Shown here: one piece after another, positions 17,820-25,882 of the stretch
How positions within the stretch are numbered: the stretch's first letter is position 1
How the letters are laid out: each line of letters starts with the position of its first letter
Origin: JAFMDF01 sp965277445
GTDB lineage: Bacteria > Bacteroidota > Bacteroidia > Chitinophagales > Saprospiraceae
Length of the DNA stretch: 64,000 nucleotides
Assembly (NCBI GenBank): GCA_965277445.1
Contig: CBDICY010000032.1
Location: 992,001 to 1,056,000 of the forward strand
Direction: 5' to 3'
The notes under the pieces: generated by a model
What the model saw: the letters and a program-made list of their open reading frames with translations, nothing else
What the model was told of the DNA's origin: nothing
Databases searched by the model: none
Translations under genes and position numbers: made by a program

Positions 17820-18659
17820 ATGCGCTATGGAATTAAGGGATTACTAATTCTCCTTGCAACTTATTTTATTTTTACAGCCTCTACTTGTGTGGAAACGGTC
17901 GAGCCTGGTCTAACAGCAGCAGATTTCACCAAAGAAAAGCGAGAAATACTTGGTGACCGACTAAAACAGGCAATTGAAGAAAATCGGGAAGAGTACGTTT
18001 TATTAGATCGTAGATCTAAGCGAGACTCGGTTATTGTTTCTTATTTACAAATACTCTACGATCAAGCGACGCAAGAGATACGGCAAGATAGACAATCTAC
18101 GCCTTCTAATCGTTGGAATGCGGAGCGTTCTTGGCGAGTCATTGTTTTACATGACGAAGATCGCTATGCTTTTTCTTTACCTGGTGGACATTTTTATGTT
18201 TCCACAGGTTTTTTAGCCACGCTTAGTAAAGGGTATGAAATATACTATTTAATGGCTTTTGAGGCAACCAATATTTCAGGTAGGTATTTAATTGATAACC
18301 TCCTTTCAGAATATAATACCAGTACGTTATTAGATTTAATTGAGCAAGATCAAGCTACTGCGACTACTTCCTTATTAAATATAGCAAAAACCCTTCGAGA
18401 TGATTTAGCTTTTCAAGACGACATCATTAAAGAAATTGACCGAGAAACAGGCGCCTTAATTTGCCAAACTTCGATTTTTGATCGTTTTGGTATTCAACCA
18501 ATATTAGAAAAATTATCTACTCAAGAACAATATAGAGATACTAGACCTTCTTATGCCAACCGCTTAGATTTCATTTCTGACTTAGGAATCGAAGGCTGTG
18601 GTACTATTAAATCTACTGGTTTATACGAAAAGATGGTCTTAAAAAATTTACCTAAATAA
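17820..18659 (+). CDS. Degenerate M48-like peptidase without zinc histidines
   Basis: A 279-residue exported protein with a hydrophobic N-terminus ending in TASTC (possible lipoprotein). The middle follows the M48 metallopeptidase pattern: WRVIVLHDEDRYAFSLPGGHFYVSTGFLA, with AFSLPGG at residue 117. Where active members have HExxH, this one has F147-E148-A-T-N151, so both zinc histidines are gone. The later Glu that would be the third ligand (EIDR, E205) is kept. By comparison with the family this should be catalytically dead and may act as a binding or regulatory protein. It is monocistronic and followed by a terminator. The M48 relationship is inferred from the block pattern alone. Confidence 0.65.
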   Translation: MRYGIKGLLILLATYFIFTASTCVETVEPGLTAADFTKEKREILGDRLKQAIEENREEYVLLDRRSKRDSVIVSYLQILYDQATQEIRQDRQSTPSNRWNAERSWRVIVLHDEDRYAFSLPGGHFYVSTGFLATLSKGYEIYYLMAFEATNISGRYLIDNLLSEYNTSTLLDLIEQDQATATTSLLNIAKTLRDDLAFQDDIIKEIDRETGALICQTSIFDRFGIQPILEKLSTQEQYRDTRPSYANRLDFISDLGIEGCGTIKSTGLYEKMVLKNLPK

Positions 18660-18770
18660 GTGGGAATCAAGTTGGCCAAAACAGCATATCTTTAAAATCC
18701 CACAATCTAAAAATATGCTAGCAACTTGACTAAATTCGATAAGATTACAATTTAACAAACACCCACATTC

Positions 18771-18806
18771 AAAAGAGGGTTGAAATTAATTTTTCAGCCC
18801 TCTTTT
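18771..18806 (+). terminator. Intrinsic terminator after the M48-like gene
   Basis: AAAAGAGGGTTGAAA (18771-18785) pairs with TTTCAGCCCTCTTTT (18792-18806), including one G-U, and is followed by CTTTTGT. It lies about 110 bases past the stop codon. Confidence 0.7.
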
Positions 18807-18845
18807 CTTTTGTCCCTAATAGTGTAATTTTACCGTAGCAGAGAT

Positions 18846-18930
18846 ATAGGTGCCGGGTGCTAGGTATCAGGTGTCAGGTGTGACGTAAATACACGTCTAG
18901 CCTGACACCTAGTACCCGAAACCAGATACC
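18846..18930. repeat. Imperfect inverted repeat built on GGTGTCAGG
   Basis: The left side, with AGGTGTCAGGTGTGACGT, faces ACGTCTAGCCTGACACCT on the right, with further partial pairing outward (GGTGCTAGGTATC versus GATACCT). It is another oligomer-based palindrome in a spacer, just upstream of the methylase gene. Confidence 0.6.
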
Positions 18931-18982
18931 TTTTTATTAAATTTGTCCAAATAATACGAGGCAATTCTTACTTGATAAAATA

Positions 18983-19690
18983 ATGAGCAAAAAAGGAAAA
19001 TTATACTTGATTCCTACTCCTTTGGGGGAAGATGGCAACCATGTTCTACCACAATACGTCAAAGACGTCATTCATCATCTGGATGTATTTATTGCTGAAA
19101 AAGCAAAAACGGCTAGGCGCTATATTAAAACTACTAGACATCCAAAGCCCATTAGCGAATTGGTTTTTTCAGAACTCAATAAACGGGTTGATTATAGTGA
19201 ATGGAGTCAATATTTAAAAGTAGCAGAAGCAGGAACTGATATTGGCTTATTATCGGAAGCGGGTTGTCCAGGAGTCGCAGACCCTGGCGCAGAGATTGTG
19301 AAATTAGCACATGAAAAAGAAATAGAAGTCATTCCATTAGTTGGTCCTTCTTCTCTTTTATTGGCGTTAATGGGTTCGGGAATGAATGGGCAAAGTTTTG
19401 CTTTTCATGGTTATTTATCTCCCAAAAAAGAGTTGATTGGTAAAGATTTAAAAAAATTAGAACAAGCGGCGCAGAAGGGGAGACAAACCCAACTTTTTAT
19501 CGAAACGCCTTATCGAAATAATCAATTAGTCGAGCAAGCATTTAAATCGCTTTCTCCAAAAACTAGGTTTTGCATTGCCATGGATTTAACCTTACCGAAT
19601 GAATATATTGTTACGAAAACAATTGGAGAATGGCGTAAAAGTAAATTGCCAGAATTACATAAACGACCTGCTGTTTTTTTGTTGATGTAG
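18983..19690 (+). CDS. RsmI-like SAM-dependent methyltransferase
   Basis: A 235-residue protein of the tetrapyrrole-methylase superfamily, related to RsmI, which methylates C1402 of 16S rRNA. LYLIPTPLGEDG and LLSEAGCPGVADPGAEIVKLA are the characteristic glycine/proline-rich loops that bind SAM, and VIPLVGPSSLLLALMGSGM follows. It is shorter than typical RsmI and has a less canonical N-terminal loop (PTPLGEDGNH rather than PTPIGNLxD), so it is probably the paralogue common in Bacteroidota rather than RsmI itself. The substrate is unproven. No neighbour clarifies its role. Confidence 0.8.
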   Translation: MSKKGKLYLIPTPLGEDGNHVLPQYVKDVIHHLDVFIAEKAKTARRYIKTTRHPKPISELVFSELNKRVDYSEWSQYLKVAEAGTDIGLLSEAGCPGVADPGAEIVKLAHEKEIEVIPLVGPSSLLLALMGSGMNGQSFAFHGYLSPKKELIGKDLKKLEQAAQKGRQTQLFIETPYRNNQLVEQAFKSLSPKTRFCIAMDLTLPNEYIVTKTIGEWRKSKLPELHKRPAVFLLM

Positions 19691-19777
19691 ATAAATAGAG
19701 TAGAGATTAGAGACCATTTCATTGAGAGAGTAGAGAGCTAACTAACAAATTAGTATTTTTACAAATCTCCAATAGGA

Positions 19778-20932
19778 GTGCATTTAATAAGTAGACCAAA
19801 CAAGAAAATTATCTTTTTAATAGTGCCACCAATTGATTTATCCATATATCATTTTCTGATCCTGCTGGTGATTCTGCAAGGCTTCTTTTTGGCGGCTATC
19901 TTTTTATTAAATAAAAAATTTAGACGAAAATCCAATCAAGTTTTAGGAGCAGCGTTAATTGCTATGGCATTCTTGGCAATCGGGCATCTATTAGATGATT
20001 TAAGCTTAAGCGTCAGTTATCCAGTCATTGCTTACTTACCCATTCGATATACCATCGTTTTACCTATAGCCTTATTTTATATTGTTACCTTCTTATTAAA
20101 TCCGACTTATCAATTAAAGCAACGAGATTATTGGTTTATATTTCCATTATTACTGCAATTTGGGCTTAATTTTTTATTGTTTATCGTTTATTTAATCAAG
20201 CCTACCCTAGTTGAAGATAGTCCTATCTATTTTTGGTATATTCAATTGCGAGAAATCCTTTCCATTCTTTATAGTCTAATCGTTATTTTTTTAGTCCTTA
20301 AACAGCTACGAAATTATCAAACGCAATTAAAACAACAGCCAACGGGTCTAACAAGTGTTAGCTTAAAATGGATACAAAATTCTATTTTAGCTTTGTTTGT
20401 CTTATGTGCTTTATGGATTGTTGGGCAATTAGAATTTTTCTTTTATGGAGATCATGTCTTGTCTTTTCACCCTACTTGGCTATTAATGGGCTTGCTAGTA
20501 TTTTGGTTAGGTTATTTTATTATTTTAAGGCGAGATATTTTTGAAGTTCCTTCCTTAAAAGAACCAAATAAAACGTCCCTTTCTGATAAAACAACTGAAC
20601 ACTTCAAACGAGTGCTTCATTTAATTGAATCCGAAAAGCTCTATCGAAATCCAGCATTGAGTATGGATATACTAGCCGAAAAATCTCAACTAAGCAATGG
20701 TTATTTATCCCAAATCATTAACCAAAAAGAAGGAAAAAATTTTTATGATTTTATCAATACTTATCGAGTAGCAGAAGTAAAAGCCCACCTAAAAGATGCC
20801 AAGTTTGATCACTACTCTATTTTGGGTATTGGTCTAGAAGCTGGTTTTCAATCCAAATCTACCTTTAATGCCGTCTTTAAGAAAATGACAGGTATGACCC
20901 CAACCCAGTATAAAAAAGTCCAGTTACCTTAA
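19778..20932 (+). CDS. Membrane-bound AraC-type transcriptional regulator
   Basis: Up to 384 residues: about seven hydrophobic helices in the first ~265 residues, then a cytoplasmic AraC helix-turn-helix domain (LSMDILAEKSQLSNGYLSQIINQKEGKNFYDFINTYRV, then ILGIGLEAGFQSKSTFNAVFKKMTGMTPTQYKK). This layout suggests a regulator that senses a membrane or external signal directly. The start is uncertain: GTG at 19778 has AGGAG overlapping it, too close to act as an RBS, and later GTG codons are possible. It lies 143 bases upstream of a cytochrome P450 gene on the same strand, which is a plausible but untested target. Confidence 0.82.
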   Translation: MHLISRPNKKIIFLIVPPIDLSIYHFLILLVILQGFFLAAIFLLNKKFRRKSNQVLGAALIAMAFLAIGHLLDDLSLSVSYPVIAYLPIRYTIVLPIALFYIVTFLLNPTYQLKQRDYWFIFPLLLQFGLNFLLFIVYLIKPTLVEDSPIYFWYIQLREILSILYSLIVIFLVLKQLRNYQTQLKQQPTGLTSVSLKWIQNSILALFVLCALWIVGQLEFFFYGDHVLSFHPTWLLMGLLVFWLGYFIILRRDIFEVPSLKEPNKTSLSDKTTEHFKRVLHLIESEKLYRNPALSMDILAEKSQLSNGYLSQIINQKEGKNFYDFINTYRVAEVKAHLKDAKFDHYSILGIGLEAGFQSKSTFNAVFKKMTGMTPTQYKKVQLP

Positions 20933-21075
20933 ATTAAGGCTTTTGCACTCCTAGTACTCGTCCAGCTACCTTAAATTAAAGGGTTCTGGACGATTGCTTG
21001 CGCTATCTTATCTATCCTTGCATTTATAAATCAGCTATTATTTTTATAAATCCATTCACCTAAATCCAGCAAATC

Positions 21076-22407
21076 ATGACAAAAACGACTAAAAAATACA
21101 ACTTACCAACAGGATATTCTTTATTACAAGTCTTATTAAAAACCAATGATTTCTTAAAGAGTCCCATCAATTTTGTAGAACAAAGTTTAGATAAATTTGG
21201 AGATAGTTATTTTGCTAGTTTACCAGGTGGACATAAAATTATTTGGACTAGAGATCCTAAATTTATAGATTATGTCTTAAGAGAAAATCAACGAAATTAC
21301 ACCAAGTCAGAAATGGCGGTAGGTCGAGCTTCTCAGTTTTTTGGTAAAGGACTCGTCTTCTCCAAAGGAGATTATTGGAGACGACAGCGGCGCTTAATTC
21401 AACCTGCTTTTCATCGACAAAAATTGATGGGCTTATTTGACATCATGATCAAAACGATTCAAGAAGTTTTAACGGAAATTCCAACGGATAAACCAGTAGA
21501 TATTTATCCAATCATGAGTCGGCTGTCCTTTAAAGTATTGGTCAATTCGCTATTTGACATTTCTTTATCAGAGGAATTACAATCAGAACTCAATCAATTG
21601 TTTGCAGAAATTCAACAGTTTTTATTAGACGATACTAATAAACCTTATTTGCGTTTATTTTATCCCATTAATGGAGTCGAAAAAAAACATTATGCCAAAG
21701 CAGAACGGTTAAGAACCATTATGCGAGACATCATCCAAGAACGAAAACGGAGCAAGGAAAATTATACGGATATTCTAGATACGTTCATCAATAGTACCTA
21801 TGAAGATACGGGAGAAAAAATGAACGAAGAACAGATCATTGATGAACTATTTGTGATGCTTTTTGCTGGTTTTGAAACAAGTTCTAATACCTTGTCTTGG
21901 CTACTCTACTTATTAGCCAAAAACAAACCTGTAAAAGAAAAGTTAGTCGCTTCTCTACAAGGAACAACTATTTACGAAAGTGCGCATAATAACTATTTAA
22001 AAGCAACGATTAACGAAGGATTACGCTTATATCCTGCCGCTTGGATGACCGATAGAATTGCGCTCGAAGATGATACTTTTGGCGAGTATTCTTATCCAGC
22101 GGGTACACATGTTATGCCTTTCTTTTATGGCGTACACCGAAATAAAAAATGGTGGGATAATCCGTCAGCTTTCCAACCTGAAAGATTTTTAGCAGCCGAT
22201 AAATTAGTCAAACATAAAGCGTTTTCGCCTTTTGGTGCAGGTCCAAGAATGTGCATTGGCAATCATTTTGCCCTAGCAGAAATTGCTTTTTTAGTCCATG
22301 CTTTTTTTGGAAAATTTGATATAGAAACGACCGACCAAGTTCCTCAAATGAATCCATTATTGACTTTGCAGCCTGATAAAATTATTTTAAAAGTTAAATC
22401 AAGATAA
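21076..22407 (+). CDS. Cytochrome P450
   Basis: A 443-residue soluble bacterial P450. All key elements are present: the I-helix AGFETSSNTL (oxygen-activation Thr), the K-helix ExxR as EGLR, the PERF-like FQPERF, and the heme ligand loop FGAGPRMCIGNHFALAE with the axial Cys. There is no membrane anchor and no fused reductase, so it needs separate redox partners, none of which is adjacent. The overall style (GDYWRRQRRLIQPAFHRQKL) is that of CYP102- or CYP4-like fatty-acid or alkane hydroxylases, but the substrate is unknown. An AraC-type regulator precedes it. It is about 18 kb from the megasynthase, so I do not count it as part of that pathway. Confidence 0.94.
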   Translation: MTKTTKKYNLPTGYSLLQVLLKTNDFLKSPINFVEQSLDKFGDSYFASLPGGHKIIWTRDPKFIDYVLRENQRNYTKSEMAVGRASQFFGKGLVFSKGDYWRRQRRLIQPAFHRQKLMGLFDIMIKTIQEVLTEIPTDKPVDIYPIMSRLSFKVLVNSLFDISLSEELQSELNQLFAEIQQFLLDDTNKPYLRLFYPINGVEKKHYAKAERLRTIMRDIIQERKRSKENYTDILDTFINSTYEDTGEKMNEEQIIDELFVMLFAGFETSSNTLSWLLYLLAKNKPVKEKLVASLQGTTIYESAHNNYLKATINEGLRLYPAAWMTDRIALEDDTFGEYSYPAGTHVMPFFYGVHRNKKWWDNPSAFQPERFLAADKLVKHKAFSPFGAGPRMCIGNHFALAEIAFLVHAFFGKFDIETTDQVPQMNPLLTLQPDKIILKVKSR

Positions 22408-22425
22408 AACCGACGTTATTTTATT

Positions 22426-22498
22426 GGATGGTTGACCTTCAGTCAACCTGTTATTTTTTTAAAGTCAATATTTTAGGTTGACTGAAGGTCAACCATCC
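22426..22498. repeat. Perfect 24-base inverted repeat with nested hairpins
   Basis: Arms 22426-22449 and 22475-22498 are exact complements around a 25-base AT-rich loop. Each arm contains its own hairpin, GGTTGAC-CTTCA-GTCAACC. It lies 18 bases past the P450 stop codon and could terminate or protect that transcript. The nested design matches the other palindromes of this window. Confidence 0.75.
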
Positions 22499-22607
22499 TA
22501 TTCAATTTAGCAAAAATTATCAAAGTACTAAAGTAAGTAATCACCCCTGTAGGCATCGAGTTTTAAAATGCTTGACGCCTTTTTTTATTCATTCAAAACA
22601 AATAGCC

Positions 22608-22931
22608 ATGCAACAAAAACATCTTTATCTCGCTATCGCCATTTTAGGGCTAGTAAGTACCGGCTATTATAACCTACAATTTTTTCAAACTGCATCAGAT
22701 ACTTCCGTGACTAATTTTATTCGATTAGCAACTACGACTTATCCTGCCCAATCAATAGGTGTCGATATTCTAGTCGTCGTATTAGCTTTTTTTGCTTGGT
22801 ATATTCCAGAAGCGATCCGATTAAAAATGAAACATTGGTGGATCTTCATTCCACTAACTTTTATGGTTGCCATCGCTTTTGCATTTCCCTTGTTTTTGTA
22901 TTTTAGGGAACGAAAATTAGCACGACAGTAA
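22608..22931 (+). CDS. Small DUF2834-like membrane protein
   Basis: 107 residues from the ATG at 22608 (an upstream in-frame TTG would add 12 residues of no apparent merit). Three hydrophobic helices are visible: LYLAIAILGLVSTGYYNLQFF, IGVDILVVVLAFFAWYIPEAI, and WWIFIPLTFMVAIAFAFPLFLYF. The GVDILVVVLAFFAWYIPEA pattern fits DUF2834 proteins, which are integral membrane proteins of unknown function. It lies between the P450 and truA on the same strand. Confidence 0.7.
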   Translation: MQQKHLYLAIAILGLVSTGYYNLQFFQTASDTSVTNFIRLATTTYPAQSIGVDILVVVLAFFAWYIPEAIRLKMKHWWIFIPLTFMVAIAFAFPLFLYFRERKLARQ

Positions 22932-22995
22932 AAAATTAATGCCGAAGGTCTTACCTTAGCAACTCATTTAAACATTCCTTAATTCAGCGCTTAAT

Positions 22996-23742
22996 TTGAG
23001 ATACTTTTCAGAATTAGCATATAATGGTACTAATTATTGTGGTTGGCAATTACAACCCAATGGCGTTACGGTACAAGAAAAAGTAGCCGATGCTTTTTCT
23101 ACCATACTAAGAACAAAAATAGCCGTGCATGGCTGTGGTCGAACAGATACAGGCGTGCATGCTAGTCAATTTTTTATTCATTTCGATTATGAGGGGGAGT
23201 TCCCAAGAGGCTTTATTATTCGGGTAAATAAATTTTTACCAAAAGATATCCTTATTAAAAGCATTTTTGAAGTCGAACCTGATGTAAGTACTCGTTTTGA
23301 TGCTTATCAACGAAGTTATGAATACCATATTTCCTTTCAAAAAAGCCCTTTTCGTCTAGAGACGGTGCTTTATTATCCTTATGGAAAAAAGTTAGATTTG
23401 GAAAAAATGCAAGCTGCTGCTGCTTTACTTTTAAAGTATAACTCCTTTTTCCCTTTTTGCAAAGCACATTCTGACGCTAAAACAATGCTATGCGATATGC
23501 ATCGAGCAGAATGGGTATATGATGAAAAGACAGAGCGACTGGTTTTTTACATTTCTGCGAATCGTTTTTTACGAGGCATGGTTCGTTTGATTGTAGGCAT
23601 GTGTCTAAATATAGGACGTGGTAAATTAGAGGTAGCAGATGTAAAAGAGGCGATGGATCAACAAGTTCGATTAAAAAAAGATTTGAGTGTGGAGGCGAAA
23701 GGTTTATTTTTGACGGAAGTGAGATATCCTTTCTTAGAGTAA
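22996..23742 (+). CDS. truA: tRNA pseudouridine synthase A
   Basis: A 248-residue TruA, which makes pseudouridine at positions 38-40 of the tRNA anticodon stem. The catalytic Asp is in GCGRTDTGVHASQF, and the RVNKFLPKDI, RSYEYHI and NRFLRGMVRLIVG blocks are canonical. It begins with TTG: RYFSELAYNGTNYCGWQLQPNG is the normal TruA N-terminus, so no later start is acceptable and no ATG is available. The gene appears independent. Confidence 0.94.
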   Translation: MRYFSELAYNGTNYCGWQLQPNGVTVQEKVADAFSTILRTKIAVHGCGRTDTGVHASQFFIHFDYEGEFPRGFIIRVNKFLPKDILIKSIFEVEPDVSTRFDAYQRSYEYHISFQKSPFRLETVLYYPYGKKLDLEKMQAAAALLLKYNSFFPFCKAHSDAKTMLCDMHRAEWVYDEKTERLVFYISANRFLRGMVRLIVGMCLNIGRGKLEVADVKEAMDQQVRLKKDLSVEAKGLFLTEVRYPFLE

Positions 23743-23805
23743 TAATATTACTACTCTACTTGTTAAACTAAAAATTGTAAATTTGTTGTATCTAAATCAG
23801 TAATT

Positions 23806-24012
23806 ATGACAAATAATATAGAAACAAAAAAAATTAATAAAAAGGATATTTTCTGGGCAGCCATTAAGCCTATAAAGAAAACTGTTTCTATTAACGAAAT
23901 GATTAAAGAACAACAATATAAGCCTATAAAAAAAGAAGGTTTTTATAAAAAAATAGCCTCATTAAAAATTAAAGAACCCTTAAAAGAATTGCTGGGAAAA
24001 CTAACTAAGTAA
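23806..24012 (+). CDS. Small basic hypothetical protein, possible orphan antitoxin
   Basis: 68 residues, very rich in lysine. After a polar start there is SINEMIKEQQYKPIKKEG and a C-terminal IKEPLKELLGKLTK. That tail resembles the ending of short antitoxin-like proteins of Bacteroidota and cyanobacteria, which place a leucine-rich EPLxxLLxxL motif at the end. No toxin gene is adjacent. It has a proper ATG and its own spacers, so it is probably real, but function is a guess. Confidence 0.5.
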   Translation: MTNNIETKKINKKDIFWAAIKPIKKTVSINEMIKEQQYKPIKKEGFYKKIASLKIKEPLKELLGKLTK

Positions 24013-24089
24013 ATATCCTTGACAATACAATTACCTTAATCAAAACTTTCTTACATTAAATAAAGTTAATCTTAGTCTTCCACTAATTT

Positions 24090-25070
24090 ATGAAAGCCAT
24101 ACAAATCAAAACCTTCGGCGCACCAGAAAATCTATACCTCGGTGAATGGGAAACCCCGCAACCAAAACCGCATGAGGTCTTAGTAAAAGTAAAAGCAACA
24201 GCATTAAATAGAGCAGATACCATGCAACGAAAAGGCATGTATCCGCCACCTCCCGGCGCAAGTCCTATTTTAGGCTTAGAAATAGCAGGCGTTATCACGG
24301 AAATAGGAACAAGTGTTACGGAATGGAAAATCGGAGATAAAGTCTGTGGATTAATCGCTGGCGGTGGGTATGCAGAATACGCCGTTATTCCTGCAAGTCA
24401 AGCTTTGCCGATTCCGTCTAACTTATCTTTTGAGGAAGCAGCTGGAATTCCAGAAGTATTTTTAACGGCTTTTCAAGCGATTAATTGGATTGGACAACTA
24501 CAGCAAGGCGAAAGCATTTTAATCCATGCAGGCGCAAGTGGAGTAGGCACAGCAGCTATTCAGATTGCGAAAGCTATTGGTGCGAAGGTGTTTGTAACCG
24601 CTTCTAAAGGCAAACATGAAACTTGTTTGCAATTAGGAGCTGAAAAAGCAATTGATTATAAAAATGAAAACTTCCAAGAACAGATTTTAGCCTATACGGA
24701 AGGGAAGGGCGTCGATATGTTGATAGATTTTATTGCTGCGCCTTATTTGCAGCAAAATTTGAATTCTATGAATTTTGATGGGCGAATCGTTCTTCTTGCT
24801 TTAATGGGTGGATTGGTTGCGCCTAATGTAAACATGTTGCCTATCTTATTTAAGCGAATCCGAATTCAAGGGTCTACTTTACGGGCTAGAAGTTTAGAAT
24901 ATAAGGCTAGATTGACCAAAGATTTGCATGATTTTGCTTGGGAACGTTTTGAAACGGGGGAATTTAAACCAGTTATTGATTCAGTTTATGACTGGACAGA
25001 AGTAGTTGTTGCGCATGAATATATGGAGGCAAATAAGAATATTGGGAAGATAATACTACGGATTTCCTAG
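24090..25070 (+). CDS. NAD(P)H-quinone oxidoreductase, PIG3/QOR type MDR
   Basis: A 326-residue medium-chain dehydrogenase/reductase without structural zinc. The N-terminal GroES-like part has KVKATALNRADTMQRKGMYPPPPGASPILGLEIAGVI; the Rossmann part has ILIHAGASGVGTAAIQIAKAIGAKVFVTASK, the NADPH-binding site. The PPPPGAS segment and the RIRIQGSTLRARSLEYK block are typical of the PIG3 branch of quinone oxidoreductases, which reduce quinones with NADPH. Length is normal. It is probably monocistronic. Confidence 0.9.
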   Translation: MKAIQIKTFGAPENLYLGEWETPQPKPHEVLVKVKATALNRADTMQRKGMYPPPPGASPILGLEIAGVITEIGTSVTEWKIGDKVCGLIAGGGYAEYAVIPASQALPIPSNLSFEEAAGIPEVFLTAFQAINWIGQLQQGESILIHAGASGVGTAAIQIAKAIGAKVFVTASKGKHETCLQLGAEKAIDYKNENFQEQILAYTEGKGVDMLIDFIAAPYLQQNLNSMNFDGRIVLLALMGGLVAPNVNMLPILFKRIRIQGSTLRARSLEYKARLTKDLHDFAWERFETGEFKPVIDSVYDWTEVVVAHEYMEANKNIGKIILRIS

Positions 25071-25142
25071 TTTTGTTTTTTGACGCTGATTTCGCTGATT
25101 GTTATGATTAATTATGTTTTTTAACTATACAAATAAATTACT

Positions 25143-25817
25143 ATGTCAGAGGAAAAACAAAAAGATGTAGAAGAAATTAAATTAACGGAACATTCTACAG
25201 CAAAAATAAATCGAAAAGAAAATATTGTCAGAATAGTAACAGAGAAAGAAAAAACTGCAGAGGAAAATATAGGAATGCTGGAAACGTTCAGCAATGAAAA
25301 TCAAATACCTATTTTCAAAGGTGTAGTAATACATGCTTATGAATCAGATTTTTTAGGCTATAAAGACCATTGTCCAAAATGTGATACTCCTACTCAACAA
25401 ATGATGAGTAATTTTGGTTATGGAACACAGGAGGCTTCTAGGATTTTAACCGCTCCTGCTGGGCACTTTTGCTCAAATTGTCCAACCGTCATTATTGATG
25501 ATGACCTTATGAGGACTTTCATTGATAAAAAATTTGAGTATGGTGGTGTATTTACAGTAGAATCGGGATATCATAGTAAGAAAGAATTACTCCAAACACT
25601 AAATGGAGAAAAACCAGTTCTTATTTTAGATCCATTAAAAGAAAATATCTTTGGCATCGCCCAATCTGTCCACCAAGACTCTTCTGATTATATCTCGGTG
25701 CTTAGAGTATCTAAAGAAACTCAACTACAACTAAATCGCAAACAACAAAAGAAAAAGAAAAGTAATAAACGAAAAAACAAAGCGGCTAAAAAAGCAAGAA
25801 AAAGTAACAGAAGGTGA
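25143..25817 (+). CDS. Hypothetical zinc-ribbon protein with basic tail
   Basis: 224 residues, not recognised. The N-terminal 60 residues are polar and rich in Lys and Glu. In the middle, CPKC (about residue 77) and CSNC (about 111) are separated by about 30 residues and would form a treble-clef or zinc ribbon. The segment between has QMMSNFGYGTQEASRILTAPAGHFC. The last ~35 residues are almost entirely Lys, Arg, Gln and Asn, a tail likely to bind nucleic acid. There is no signal peptide, so it is probably cytoplasmic. It is followed at once by a strong terminator. Confidence 0.6.
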   Translation: MSEEKQKDVEEIKLTEHSTAKINRKENIVRIVTEKEKTAEENIGMLETFSNENQIPIFKGVVIHAYESDFLGYKDHCPKCDTPTQQMMSNFGYGTQEASRILTAPAGHFCSNCPTVIIDDDLMRTFIDKKFEYGGVFTVESGYHSKKELLQTLNGEKPVLILDPLKENIFGIAQSVHQDSSDYISVLRVSKETQLQLNRKQQKKKKSNKRKNKAAKKARKSNRR

Positions 25818-25869
25818 TAAAATGAAAAAGGGCTTCAAGTAATTAAACTTGAAGTCCTTTTTCATTTTA
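25818..25869. terminator. Bidirectional terminator between the zinc-ribbon gene and nqrF
   Basis: Two 23-base arms, 25818-25840 and 25847-25869, pair with a single G-T mismatch around AATTAA. A-runs and T-runs lie within the outer ends on both strands (AAAATGAAAAAGG / CCTTTTTCATTTT). It begins directly after one stop codon and ends 14 bases short of the nqrF stop, so it serves both convergent units. Confidence 0.85.
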
Positions 25870-25882
25870 TCTGTATTAAATA

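Noticed and set aside
21076..22407. P450 as tailoring enzyme of the megasynthase
   Set aside because: It is 18 kb away with housekeeping genes and the nqr operon between, so there is no evidence of linkage.
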